DNA of 64,000 bases from Erigeron canadensis (GCF_010389155.1 NC_057761.1:746501-810500), one strand, 5' to 3'; shown: positions 49,342 through 61,423, counted from the stretch's first letter. Numbers and translations are program-made. The notes: generated by a model not told the origin, from the sequence alone.

Positions 49342-49643
49342 AACATATAATTGATCCACCTAATTTGTCAAATTATTTTATAAATATTTGTTTGTATTTA
49401 GTTATGTACACCATCATTTGTCAAAACTAAAAGGACTCCATCCTTTTTGGTTATGAATCCGGTCCGATAGACACCAACCAAGCCCATACGTGGTGGACTG
49501 GTATTATTTAAGTAACATAAATAACATTTTTCTTTCTCGAACGTTCTTTCTTTTCTCCCTCTGTAATAATAAAAATCAAAGGCGGCTTTTTTGTTTCGTT
49601 TTTCTTTTTCATAAAATAAAAAAATAAAAATCAAAGGGAGGGA

Positions 49644-52600
49644 ATGTCTCGGACGTTGGTGCAGCCGGTGGGTCAGAAAAGATTGACGAACGTAGCCGTG
49701 GTTCGCCTCAAAAAACATGGAAACCGTTTTGAAATTGCTTGTTACAAGAACAAAGTCCTGTCCTGGCGCTCTGGCGTGTAAGCAATCAATCCTCCTATTA
49801 TTTTTTTCATTTTATATATCATATCAAATTTTTTTACATCCATCCATAATTTTTAGGGTTTCATCTCTTATATCTAGGGTTTTAGATGTATATCTATATC
49901 TATACTATATTATAAAGCAGATTCAACAACAACAACAACTGTACCCAATCTCTGAGCGGGGTATGGGGGAGGTGAGCTGTAGATAGTCTTACCTCTACCC
50001 AAAGGTAGAGAGACGACCTCCGGCCATGAAGATGTAAAAGCCGTAAAAGGGTAAAGTGTTTATACCTGTCGAGACCATGATAAGGCGATATACCTGTCAG
50101 CTGGGTCCGCCGGGTATGCCACCTTACGAGTAGGGAAGGGTAGCAAACGTACAACAACAAAACGTTAGTACAATACATAAACTCTAGCAACCATAGTACG
50201 CAAATAACAACATAAAATGTAGGAGCATAATAAACAAAGCCTTCAGCAAGGACAACCAAACCTATACATATGAATTGACTAAAAACTAAGGGGATTAAAC
50301 TATTTCTAAACCACCTACGGGGCAAAGTACCTTAGGCCGCTAAGGTAACCTAACCTAAATCTTAGTCTACTCACAAAACGCTCACAAAACGACAAAGGTA
50401 ACCTACACACCTAGTACTCTAGAACTGTCTGATGAGTACACCCGACAACAAAAGAATAAGGAAAAGTAGTAACAAGCAACCTAGATAATTAAAAGCACAG
50501 GTTTAACAAAACACATATAATAACAGCCAAATAGAACGTAGACAAATTTAAAAGTGTTTCAGAATATAGTCCAAACCTACCTACATATAAGGAATTAACT
50601 AAGAAATCCTAGTGCCCGATGGATCCAAGGAAAATTAACGGGTGGTGCGCAACCAATGAAACACACTAATTTAGCCACCTAGCTAGATTAATCCTAGTCC
50701 TCTCCCTAGCTCCCAAAACCCTACACTATTTCTAGTCCTCTAATAAACACTCATCGGTCATGTCCTCCAACAGGCAGAACATTTTGGGGCAGCCAAGAGT
50801 AACCTCCCTCCTCGATTTTGGCCTCCCTCTACTCAGACCAAAACCACTACGGAGGTTACTGAGAACCAAAGTCTACGAACAAAAGTCTACAAAAACCTAT
50901 TCCCATATACCTTACACTCATTGACGACCTCCTCCATCAGGAAACTCCATTGTAACCTTCGGTATTTTGTCCTTCTACCTCCGTCAACCTACCTCTCCTT
51001 CTGTCAGGTCAAAGCCTTCTTTGGCATCGAGTCACCAATGTTGGGCCTACTTCACCCGGTCAAACCAACACAAACCAGCACAAACCACCTTAGGCAAGGC
51101 AATATGGGAAAAAGATGTCGATCAAAGTCCCGCAAAAGTCAAACCCTACCCTAATCCTCTACTCTCATCCTAGTTCTCCATGCCGTCATATCCGACGTCA
51201 TGTCCTCCGACAAACCAAGTTCTATTAGGTCCTTCGCTAATCAGTCCTCCCACCGCATCTTAGGCTTTCCCCTTCTTCGTGTGCCTTCGACGTGAATAGA
51301 CTCCGCTCTCCTTAGTGGTGCTGATCGATCCCTTCTCCTAACATGGCCAAACCATCTCAAGCGCCCTTCTCTTAGCTTGTTAATGATGGTCCCTACTTCA
51401 AGTTCGGCTCTAAAAACTCCCATGGGGATCCCGTCTGATAGGGTCTTCCCGCAAGACCACCTTAGCATTCTCATCTCTGCTACCTCTACTCGAGATGCTT
51501 GGACTTTCGTCATCGGCCAACATTCTGACCCGTATAAAATAGCCGGTCTAATAGCGACTCTGTAGAAATTGCCTTTCAGTTTTAGTGGGATCCGCTTGTC
51601 GCACATGACTCCAGCTCCAGAAGCTGCTCTCCACCGCATCCATCCAGCTTGGAAGCTTGAATTCGATGTGTCATGTCTTCATCTATTCCCCCCCCCCCCC
51701 TTCCGATTTGTGTATCACCGATCCCAGTACCTGAAAGACGCCTTCGGACCCAATATCCGCTCCCCAATGCGAATAACCTCATCCCCATTTTGTCTTATTT
51801 CCTGTTTATCGAAGTGACATCGTAGGTATTCAGTCTTTTCTCGGCTCACACACAAACCATTGTCTTCAAGGGCTTCTCTCCATTTCTCTAACCTACGGTT
51901 TAGCTCCTCTGTCGATCTCGCAATTAGTGCAATGTCATCTGCAAAAATCATGCACCACGGTAGTTCCTCCCGAAGGCCACTGGACAACTCGTCTAAGATC
52001 AATGTAAAAAGGTATGGGCTAAGCGCCGAACCCTGGTGTAGGCCCATTTCTACCGAGAAAAGCTCTGTGCTCCCCACCGGTGTTCGAACACCGGTCCTCG
52101 CCCTATCATACATGTCCCTGATAACACTAATGTATCTCCCAATAACTCCTTTCGCTTGGAGCGTCTTCCAGATCAACTCTCGTGGTACACTATCGTATGC
52201 TCCTGTCTAAAATTTTAAGTTTCAACATTACTTCCCCAAAATGCCCCTTCTATCAATTCTATATTACCAAACACCCTTTCTCTCTCCTCAAATCTAACCA
52301 ATCATCTTTTTTCTCTCTCCTCCATAAATCATTTACTCTATGACCTATCACCTTCTATAACCTATCACACTCTATGACCTATCACCCCACCATATCACCG
52401 CCGAAACGCGCGGGTACTTGCTCTCGTATTATTTTAAATGACAGGATTAAAATGATTAGAAAGGAAGGAAAAAGAAAGGCTCGGTTATGTGTTGTGTGAA
52501 ATGAATTTTAGTAATTTGAAACTAGTAATAGCTGGGTGGTTATGAGTAGTGATTTCTATATATAATACTCTAACAAAGAAGAAGAAGAAGATGAAACCGA

Positions 52601-55600
52601 GGTGTTGTAGGTTTTCATAGGGATGATGAAGGGCTTCTTAGGTTTTAAAATTTACAAGTAATCATGGATTCCGACTGGCGTGTAGCTCAGTTAGGCACCT
52701 GGAGCTTGCCCAATGTGATAGTGATACTGCCCATTTGGTGTTAATTTGGAAAATCAATATCTAGCCCCAATACATAGATCGTCCCATTTCTTTTTTTTTT
52801 TGTTTGAACTAAATTATGATATTTGATGATTTAAGTACATAGTAGCTACAGTTTCGAAAAGAATTCATGTAAGAAAACTGACTGTTGATAACACCACTCA
52901 AATTTACCCCATCAATCTTAATACTAATCGAGTTATCTAATGTACAAGAGATGCTCAGGCTGTTTCAACTTCCGAAAATGACAAGGCAAAAACAATGTGA
53001 TACTACTTTTTGTTCTTGCTTATACGAAAATTATTTGTTCTTATTATCATGTGATACATGGTATGCATATTGTACACGGAATTACAGGGTAGAATTTCAA
53101 TTAATGCTGTTTGGTATAGTATATGGATGTTGTCATCATGGGCTTCAACCCATTTTTAAGATTTATTAATTAGTACTTTTTTTTAGTGCTGTTAAGCTTT
53201 CATTATATGATTTTTTAAGATTTTTACGATTTGCTTAATAATATGATTTTTTGAATTGTTTATGTATGATTCTATTTTGTATCAGTGAGAAAGATCTGGA
53301 TGAAGTGTTGCAATCACAGATCGTTTACTCAAATGTTGCCAAAGGAGTTCTTGCCAAGTCAAAAGATCTAAAGATTGCTTTTGGGACGGATGATCAAACT
53401 AAAATCTGTCTTGAGGTTATTTAAATCTGATCTCATATCTTAGAATCATATAATGGTTTTCCTGTCTGTCTAAATGAGTGTTATTATGATTACAGATATT
53501 GGATAAAGGAGAACTGCAAGTTGCTGGAAAGGAAAGAGAATCACAATTATCCAATCAATTTAGAGACATTGCCACTATTGTCATGCAGAAAACTATCAAT
53601 CCTGAAACTCACCGCCCTTATACTATAAGCATGATTGAGCGTTTGATGCATGAAATTCACTTTGCTGTAGATCCAAATAGCAATTCCAAGAAACAGGTAG
53701 TAATTCAATTTGTAAAACCCTTTTGCTACCTTTGGGTTATGTTTTATCTCACAAGGGGTCATGTAATGTAATGTTATTTAACCAAAAAGTGTATTTTAAA
53801 TGCACCCATACTCCTAAATCGCTTTTTTTGGGATTTTTTGGATTACTATTGCTGTATATAGGTTTATGTGATCATTTTAATACAATAATATTTTTATAAG
53901 GAAATCCCTAAAATGAAAAAAATGTCACTAACCCGATTACTCTTACTACAAATTTACCTATCATTACTCTGGGGAATGCAGACTGCACCATCATTTGTCT
54001 CTTTGTTGCAAGTTCAGCCTAGGTTTTATGCTATTTCGACAAAAGCTTATCGTGATAACATCATGCAACATTAGATGCGGATGTTACTGTGATGATCTGA
54101 TTAATCATTGTCTAGGGATTAGTACAATAACAGATTATCTAATTTGACTAAGCATGTCTATGTTACAGGCACTAGATGTCATCCGGGAACTCCAAAAACA
54201 TTTCCCCATCAAGAGGGCCCCCATGAGACTAAAGCTAACTTTATCAATACAGAACTTCAGTTCTCTCGAGAAAAAACTTACTGAGTGGAAATGTACCATC
54301 GTTTCTAAAGATGAATCTGGAAGCCAATACTCTATTGTAAGTCTACTTTGCAGGTTCTGGAAACTCGTTTTCATTTCCTTGTTTTGGTTTCAGTTGGAGG
54401 TTTACTTGGATGCATGATGCATCTATGTTTCTGTTACAAGCTTTATAAGTGAACTTATATACGTAGACCTGTAGAGGTGGCATTTTTAACCCCCCACAAC
54501 ACACACACACACACATGATCAGGTGATTTGGGTTACATCCTTTATTGGTATATGGTCAACCGAATATTGGCTTAAAGCGAAGTTTACATTGGAATGCGTC
54601 AGATGGGTACAGACTGGGTAGACTGTTAGTCATTAAAGTCAATTATATATAATCTTGAAATGGACATATAGCAGTGGTGGACAACATATCGGTGCCTATT
54701 GCATATATCAAAAAAAGGAAGTGTTAAACAAATTGGTTTTCTTCATGTGCATTGGATTTCCCTTAACCGAGGAATACCTATTTCACAAACCCTATTCGTC
54801 ATGCCCATATATGTGTACTTGTATATTAAAACCTTAATACTTAAAAATTTTAGTTTACTGCTTAGGATTGAATACAAAGAAGTTGAGTAGCACATGATTC
54901 TAACTTTGTTTAAATGCCAAAATTAAAGTAACTTATCGTTGAGGTTTATCATTCTCAATAAGTAATGCCCAAAGTGAAATCTAGTTATAGAATGTGTGGT
55001 GCTCATTTGAATCCAAAAGGAATACACTTCCAGATTTTAAATGAGATACATTTCTTAATGAACCATCGATTACCCTTGGTTTTAAAAAGCGATAGGCGCA
55101 CAAAAGCGATAGGGTCCATTTCAGAAGCGCAAAAGCGGCGAGCTTTTCGTACGCAAGGCGCACACTTATGAAGAAATTTTATAAATTATTTATATAGTAT
55201 TTATAACACATAAAATACCAAAACAACATCAGTAAGATACTAGTTTAAGTTCGGCTTTGATCAAATTTGGTATTCGAAAAGAACTTCTCAAAAGATTGTT
55301 GTTCCCGTTGAGGAAAAAGAAAGAAGAGATCAATCTTGTTGAAAGAAGAGATAAGAAAAAAAGATTACTTATTTCTATAAAAAAAAATCCTCTTGTGTAC
55401 AAAAAGCTCACGCTTTTTAGAGCCTAGGCTCACAAAAAAGGCCCAAAAGTGCGCACTTTCTGTACACCCTGCGCCTTGAGTACCAAAAAGCTCTAAGGCT
55501 TGCGCCTCAGGCGCGCTTTTTAAAACCAAGCGATTACCAGACTTTCTATGGGAAGTTGACTTGTCAAAAACGGCAGATAGTAGAGTAATTATAGATCTTA

Positions 55601-56688
55601 TGTCTAGGGCCTTTATAGATGTGGTCATTTTACCTGACGGTGACACCAAAGTTAAGTAGCTATGTTTACCATTTTTTGATATGCTGTTGGGCTACTTGAT
55701 ATGTGAACGAACTTGTTGTGGTGGCAACATATCTACAATTATAACCATGGTGTTATAAGCATTATAGAGGTTATAACACTATTATGTAACATTATAGAAG
55801 TATAAGGTGTTTAAGCAAAATATGACAATAATATTCTCTTTGGCGCAATGAGAAACAATATTCGTCTTGTGTCATGCTTTTGTCACATTGAAGCTGTCAT
55901 TATTTCTTTAGAACTATTCATGCGAAAATCATGTTTTTTTGTCCTTACAATTACCAATATTATGTATTATGGACCATCAATTTCGTTTATTCTGTTGTCG
56001 AAGGGTATTCTTAGATTTTTGATTTATAACGAGTTATGATACACGTGCCTAAATGTAGACCTAAAAATGTCTCTGAAAAGGAGATCCAAATACATGGAAA
56101 ATCCATGGATGAAGAGAAACATTGAATCGTGTAGATCCAATTTTAGGCACGCACTCTAGTCACATCAATTTATTAATAGACAAATTGCAAATTGTATGTT
56201 CTTTTCTTTGTATATTGACCACAGATTGTGAAATGTTTTTTGGGTAGGTATGCGAAATGGATCCTGGGTTTTTCCGTGATTGTGATGCATTTGTGAGAAA
56301 TCTGCAAGGAAGGTCTGAAATTCTTGCAATCTCTGTGCATGGTGAGGGAGATATTAATGCAGACCACTATGACGGCCATGATGATGCATCATCAAGCGAA
56401 TCCAAGAAACCAACAGACCTCGTTGACCAATTGAGTGAGAAAATTCAAAGACAGACATTGGCTCCAAAAGCCGACATTAATGAAAGTCAGGTAAAGCAAA
56501 ACAAATGTAGTACATGTGATGCAGTTGTGGGGGATGCGAAACAGTATAGAGAGCACTTCAAGAGCGATTGGCATAAACATAACCTGAAAAGAAAAACAAG
56601 ACAATTGCCTCCTGTTTCTGCTGAAGAATGCATGACTGATGTGGAACTGGGTGACTCGAAGGGAAATTTGGATGAATACAATTTCTGA
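49644..56688 (+). CDS. SBDS: SBDS ribosome maturation factor (plant type with zinc finger)
   Basis: Five exons give an intact 357-aa protein: 49644-49777, 53286-53415, 53496-53696, 54169-54336 and 56248-56688 (1074 bp, GT-AG introns). SBDS works with the GTPase EFL1 to release eIF6 from nascent 60S subunits in the cytoplasm. Seen: the N-terminal FYSH domain (residues 1 to about 105; [20 protein letters not shown], then the WRSG segment at the exon 1/2 junction). The central domain follows with [21 protein letters not shown] and [20 protein letters not shown]. The C-terminal ferredoxin-like domain reaches about residue 240. A plant-specific tail has a U1-type C2H2 zinc finger at residues 298-320 (CSTC...HFKSDWH) with [12 protein letters not shown] after it. 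Yeast and animal SBDS lack this tail. Intron 1 (3.5 kb) and intron 4 (1.9 kb) contain transposons, yet every exon and splice site looks sound. Confidence 0.96.
49899..52426 (+). mobile_element. Helitron-like element in SBDS intron 1 (CTCR-end family, copy 1)
   Basis: 5' end TCTATACTATATTATAAAG after A (49898). The 3' end has a hairpin (CCGC...GCGG), then GGGTACTTGCTCTCG and T (52427). The left 22 bases and the right segment from 52200 onward are colinear with the reverse complement of the copy at 57243-57969. The intervening 2.3 kb is an RTE LINE inserted later. Confidence 0.8.
49921..52205 (-). mobile_element. 5'-truncated RTE-type LINE inside the Helitron
   Basis: On the minus strand the reverse transcriptase end reads [20 protein letters not shown] and then FADDIAL, the polymerase motif (ORF 51715-52176). 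Past a 13-C tract (51688-51700) that shifts the frame come [10 protein letters not shown] and, in 51241-51639, [27 protein letters not shown] and [13 protein letters not shown]. This is the C-terminal part typical of plant RTE elements. The 3' end is a short TTG tail (AACAACAACAAC at 49925-49937 in plus). The endonuclease and RT start are missing. Borders are approximate; no clear target duplication. Confidence 0.85.
55075..55530. mobile_element. hAT-like MITE in SBDS intron 4 with perfect TIRs and 8-bp TSD
   Basis: 456 bp with perfect 17-bp terminal inverted repeats CTTGGTTTTAAAAAGCG / CGCTTTTTAAAACCAAG. It is flanked by perfect CGATTACC duplications (55067-55074, 55531-55538). GCGCA/TGCGC words are clustered near both ends. 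Non-coding; the 8-bp duplication suggests hAT mobilisation. Confidence 0.93.
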
Positions 56689-57242
56689 AGTTGGACTTTA
56701 TTCTTACTTTGCATGTTTTGTGAAATGTAGAGAGTTATGCATCCAGCTGTGTTAGCGACTCCAACTATATATTATGACATGTTGATGCTTCTTATCTGAC
56801 ATCTTACTTGTATGGTTTTATTTGGTAGTGATATTCGCACATTTTGTACGGCGTTTTGATCTTTTGTGGTAGCCATATTCGTGCAGTTTACAAGTTGTCT
56901 TGATCAAATGTGTTGGGCTTTGATGATAATGCATAATTGGTTTGGTCACTTTAAAATCCTTTGTTTCTTAAAGGTAACAAAAGGATTTAAGTGTTCGTCA
57001 GTTTGTGGCAAGATAGTCGGTTTGGCATGAAACTTACAGTGTGGTTTGAACTAATTAGATTGGCTTTGCTGTTTTTTGTTTCTTTTTATGATTATGTTGA
57101 ATCACGTATTAATGTACTAAAACTTTTTAAGTATATATTTATTAACATTTAACAGATGACGATTATGATCTAAGACTTTAGCCATTTAGGTAGTCTGTAT
57201 ATTCAATTTGTTTTTCACCTTCTAGTTATGTACTTATGTTAA

Positions 57243-57969
57243 TGAGAGTAAGTACCCGCGCGTTGCGGCTAGGGATGAGAAAAAAAACCGTTGACCCGTG
57301 TCCGACCCAAAACCGGCCCGAACTGACCTGCCCGGAGCCCAAACGGGCCGGGTCACGGGTCACGCGGGTCGGGTCAGGTCGGGTGAAGGCAAAAACCGAA
57401 AAAAAGTGAAGGAAACCCGTAACCCGCCCGTAACCGACCCGAACCGAACCGGCCGGGACCTTCACTGGCCGGGTCACGGTTTCGATTTTCATGCATTCGC
57501 GGGTCGCGGGCTGGGCCGGGCTTTCGCGGGTCGCGGGCCGGGCCGGGCTTTCGCGGGTCGCGGGCCGGGCCGGGTCGGACCATTTGCACATCCCTAGTTG
57601 CGGCGGAGAAATGGTGGGGTGATAGGTCATAAAGTGTGATAGCCAAATGCCTTAACCGTACGGGTTTCGTCATCGGATTTAAAAATTCGTCGAAAGTATA
57701 TCGAATGACATCTCTAATGAAAGACCATGAAATTTTAAGAACATCCATATACTTTTTATAATTTATCGATGTACGGTTTGTGAGATAAAAGATTTTGAAT
57801 GAATTGGATAATAAATGATTTATGTAGGAGAGAGAAAAAAGATGATTGATCGAGATTTGAGAAGAGAGAAATAATGTTTGGTAATATAGAATTGATAGGA
57901 GTATTTTGGGTATGTAAATATTAAAACTTAAAATGTTAGACAAGGATCTGCTTTATAATATAGTATAGA
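57243..57969 (-). mobile_element. Helitron-like element (CTCR-end family, copy 2) with empty site elsewhere
   Basis: Read on the minus strand it starts TCTATACTATATTATAAAG and ends with hairpin CCGCAACGCGCGG, then GTACTTACTCTCA. Host sequence is ATGTTAA before it and TGTGTTATAC after it. The duplicated flank at 62371-62388 reads ATGTTAATGTGCTATAC without the element. This fixes both borders and shows insertion between A and T with no target duplication. Confidence 0.9.
57270..57596. mobile_element. GC-rich hAT-like element nested in Helitron, perfect 8-bp TSD
   Basis: Termini TAGGGATG / CATCCCTA, 327 bp, flanked by GTTGCGGC at 57262-57269 and 57597-57604. It is packed with CGGGTCGGGT/ACCCGACCC-type words plus three direct copies of a 26-27-bp unit containing TTTCGCGGGTCGCGGGCCGG. 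The long open frames here result from this composition. Confidence 0.92.
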
Positions 57970-58228
57970 TGTGTTATACTGAAATCGAATTGTATTGAAA
58001 CAAATATGGTGTTTGGTGTATTAGATCTTAATAAGCAGGGTGGAGGCCGGAAAAACTTGACCCGTAGCCCTGGCACAATTGATTTAGAGGAAGAAAAAAA
58101 AAAATATACTCATTAAATACCTATATGCATAACGTGTGATAGTAAGGTATTCATATAAAGTAATGGTTAAATGTGATGCGTGTCATATATGTGTTGGAGG
58201 AGAAGTTGCGAGGGGTATTAAAAAAAAG

Positions 58229-60106
58229 GGTTAAAGTCAGCATTGTGTAACCTACTCTTGCAAAAAGTTCATTTTGTATAATGTACTTTTTTTTATTCAT
58301 TTTAGGTCACTGTATTTATGAAACCGGTTAAAATTGTCACTTCCACAACCATGACGGGATATAGCCGGTTCCTCTAACTTTTTAACCATAGTTTATTAAT
58401 CTAACCCTGGTTAAATAAACTAACCTAATTAACGATCCCAGTGTATCCGTGTACATATCGATAACAATTAATCGACAGCTTCTTTTATTCCCATTCCCAC
58501 AAACATCCCCAATAATTAGATCATTCACTATTGTTTCTTATTTGCCTGAAGATTGAAGGAACTCTATCTATGATTGTGTTGCTTTGGTATGTTATCATGT
58601 TCTATTTTCTTTTTCTAAAAGCTTCCATATTTTGCTCTTATTTTCAGGATAAAAAATCTTTTGAACTAATAAATTTTTAATTTTTTTTTTAGATGGCAAC
58701 ACCGTACTCCAATAAAGGTATTCTTTCACCATGGTGGCTGTTTTGAAACAAACCCTATTAAGTACCAGGTTGATATAGTTAGTTCTATAGAAAATGTCAA
58801 CATGCTATCTATGGATTTTGTTAAATTTGTAGCCTTTCTAGAAAAATATTCTATCTCTACTTGTAAACGTTTGTTTTTCCTTGAGCCGGGTAAGGATTTA
58901 CAGAACGGATTAAGGTTAATAACTTGTGATGCTGACGTAGTGAGTTGTAGGGAACACGCTCTAGACAATCAAGGTGAAATTCACATTTATATGGCTCATT
59001 CTGATGTTAACGTTAACTTGGTTCAAGCGGATTACAATGTGCCTATAGAGGAAGAAGTTAGTGACTGTGATGAAGAAGGGGAAACCTATATTATATATAG
59101 TTCAGATGAAGATGAAACCGCCTCACTAGAACACTTGTCGGATGGTGAGGATGAAATAGTAGAAGTTAGAACTAAGAAATCAGAACCCCGTAAGCAAAAA
59201 AGAGTGATCACTAAAATGTTTGATGACGACTTCTTAGCTAGGATATATAAAGGATTGGAAAGAGAGAAATACACGGAGCTAAAATTGAATACGAATGATG
59301 AGGATAAGGATGTATTAGGCAAAAACTTGCCAATTCATGACCCAAATATAAAGTGGAAATTAATGAGACCACATTTAGGGGAAAAGTATGAAGGACCAGA
59401 TCAATTAAAAAGGTGTTTGGCCTTTTATGCACTTGCCCATGGCTTCAAATTGTTTTATAAGGTGAATGATTATAGGAGGCTTTTAGTAATGTGCTGTAAA
59501 GATGAAACTGGTAAAGCTAAGTGTACATTCAGATTGTGGGCATCGTGGATGCAAAACGAGAGAACTTTTCAAATCAAAACATTAAATGATGAGCATTGTT
59601 GTTCTAGGACATTTGAATTTGGTAGTCTAATAACGTGTAATTGGATAACTAGAAACTTTGCCAACAAGATTATGACTAACCCCAACATCAAAAACAAGGA
59701 GGTGGAAGAAGCTGTTCTAAAGAAGTACAAGTGTAAAGTGTCAATTGGTCAAGCAAAAAGGGGTAAGTATTAAGCTTTGCAACAGTACGAAACTTGCTTG
59801 GAGGATCATTACGGTAAGTTATGGTCATATGGTGAAGAGATACTTACATCTAATCCGGGAAGTACATGTTTGATGAGTTTGAATTGCATGCCTGATGGAA
59901 AAAACTACTTTCAAAAGTTTTATGTTTGTTTCAAGGGACTAAAAGATGGATGGCTAGCGGGATGTAGAAGGGTGATAGGTTTGGATGGTCCCTTCTTGAA
60001 AACAATCTGCAAAGGTGAGTTGTTGTCTGCAGTGGGCAGAGATGGGAACAATCAGGTATATCCTATTGCGTGGGCTGTGGTAAATGTAGAGAATAATTTA
60101 AATTAA
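58229..60106 (+). pseudogene. MULE (Mutator-like) transposase gene, broken and truncated
   Basis: From about 58710 the frame reads VFFHHGGCFETNPIKY, the N-terminal region typical of plant MULE transposases; the nearest ATG (58693) is out of frame by one base. 58802-59773 continues with an acidic region and the MuDR DNA-binding domain (LGEKYEGPDQLKRCLAFYAL; Cys and His ligands in MCCKDETGKAKC and NDEHCC). A TAA at 59771-59773 replaces a sense codon. The frame resumes (QQYETCLEDHYGKLWSYGEE) to the first catalytic Asp segment VIGLDGPFLKT and VGRDGNNQVYPIAWAVVNVE. It then stops at 60106, so the remaining DDE residues are absent. 58229 onward (GGGTTAAAGTCAGCATTGTG) may be the element's left terminus; no right terminus was found. 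Confidence 0.85.
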
Positions 60107-60241
60107 TCACATATATCTTTCTTTACTTTATATTAGCTTAGACTACACTTTCACCTAAACTAATCACATACATCTTTATTATATTAGCTTAGGCTACACT
60201 TTGGAGACACAACCGGATGACCTTTGTATCGTTGCCTTCAG

Positions 60242-60666
60242 GATATACTTGGTTATGTCAAGCATTTGGAGACACACCCGGATGACCTCTGTGTTCAGGC
60301 AGATTTAGAATCGGCCGAGTTTGATATCGAGATTTCTGCTGATTACTACAGGGATGAACTGCCAAAGGACTGGAAATAGTATGTTAATAATTCTACCCCT
60401 TTCCTTTCTTTCATATTTTATCTACCCTTTCAACTCCTCTACTTTTTTTTAACCTTAATTTCTTATCACTTTCTTTCCACCAAGCCAAACTTAATTCATA
60501 AAACTGACATTAATTCTTTTAATTTACTGTGTGCTTGTAAAGCAAGATATTGTTTCTAGTTTTTCAGCCTTTTCCAATAAATAAATTTTAATTTCAATAT
60601 TCTTGTAGTGATCGGGCCACCGCTGGCAGATGGAAGGAAATTCCATACTTTCATATCAATCGCTAG
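60242..60666 (+). pseudogene. Two C-terminal exons of an unidentified gene, possibly captured
   Basis: Segment 60242-60378 (after TTCAG, before GTATGT) encodes DILGYVKHLETHPDDL..., ending PKDWK. Segment 60609-60666 (after TTGTAG) continues in phase with DRATAGRWKEIPYFHINR and a stop. Together they give 64 codons and clean splice borders, so this is the 3' end of a real gene. A short duplication of TTGGAGACACA/CCGGATGACCT lies just upstream (60201-60228). No 5' exons are found; they follow the broken MULE, so transduplication is possible. Family not recognised. Confidence 0.45.
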
Positions 60667-61008
60667 TGTGTCGGTATCTTTATATGTGGTTGAGGTTGTT
60701 GTCTACCAAGGCTTTTCTTTTATTAATTACTACTAGGTATGTGGCGTTATGTTCATGCAAATTAGCTTTTGTTAATGTCTATTGTCTAGAAGATTATTTG
60801 TGATTGACAAATTAGCATTTCACTGTTTTCTATCAATGCAATGATGTGCCTCTCATTGAACACGTTTTGCTCTCATATCATGCCATAACAACACAATTCT
60901 CTATTAATCTGTATGTACCGAGAACTAATTACTCTTGGTCTTTGGTTTTATATCTTTTCTATTGAGAAATTCAAACATGGCTGAATTTTTTTCCCGCTCT
61001 AGATATAC

Positions 61009-61400
61009 TAAGGGCTGGCAATTGGGTCGAGTTGGATGGACGTGTTGGTGGGCTGTAAATACTCAACCCTATCCAGACCTGGTATCAAAATCGGGTTAGA
61101 AAACTCAACCATAAGCCGCAACCCCTCTAATTCGAACCCAACCCACAAACACGCTTATAAACAAGTTGTCAGATTGGTTTGTTGGTTTTTGATCACATAG
61201 ATCAAATGGGTTGGCAGGTCGCTGGTTTGGCTGTTTGGTTTCAGGTCAAATACCATACTGGTTCGGTTTGTGCATTTGTGGGTTGTTTTGGATCAAATTC
61301 GTTAGTTTCAGGGCAATTAGGTTAGTGGGTTGGTTTCAGGTCAATTAAGTTGGTGAGTCGGCCTATCAAATAAATTATATGTATTTTTAGGAGATTTTCA
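61009..61400 (+). mobile_element. hAT-like left end (truncated)
   Basis: Starts TAAGGGCTGGCAATTGGGTC and is dense in GGTTGG/AACCCAACC words, in the style of the complete hAT-like elements here. No matching right terminus or target duplication was found. Confidence 0.4.
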
Positions 61401-61423
61401 AGTTGGGGTGACGTCACGTGTTA

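Larger units (their letters stand above)
56725..58200 (+). repeat. SBDS downstream flank, duplicated (copy 1)
   Basis: Sequence from just after the SBDS stop (GAGTTATGCATCCAGC onward) recurs at 61642-62960 in the same orientation. This copy holds a Helitron-like insertion (57243-57969) absent from the other. Confidence 0.85.

Noticed and set aside
49398..49718. Minus-strand frame overlapping the SBDS start
   Set aside because: Antisense to SBDS exon 1 and its leader.
50000..51240. Host gene exons in SBDS intron 1
   Set aside because: Sequence is the 3' part of an RTE LINE ending in a TTG tail.
52679..52730. tRNA gene candidate (GTGTAGCTCAGTTAGGCACC)
   Set aside because: Only an A-box-like D-arm is present; no B box, acceptor stem or cloverleaf can be formed. 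Possibly SINE-derived.
57298..57943. Arg/Gly/Pro-rich frames on both strands
   Set aside because: They arise from the GC-rich hAT-like element's CGGGT repeats; they begin and end at element or Helitron sequence.
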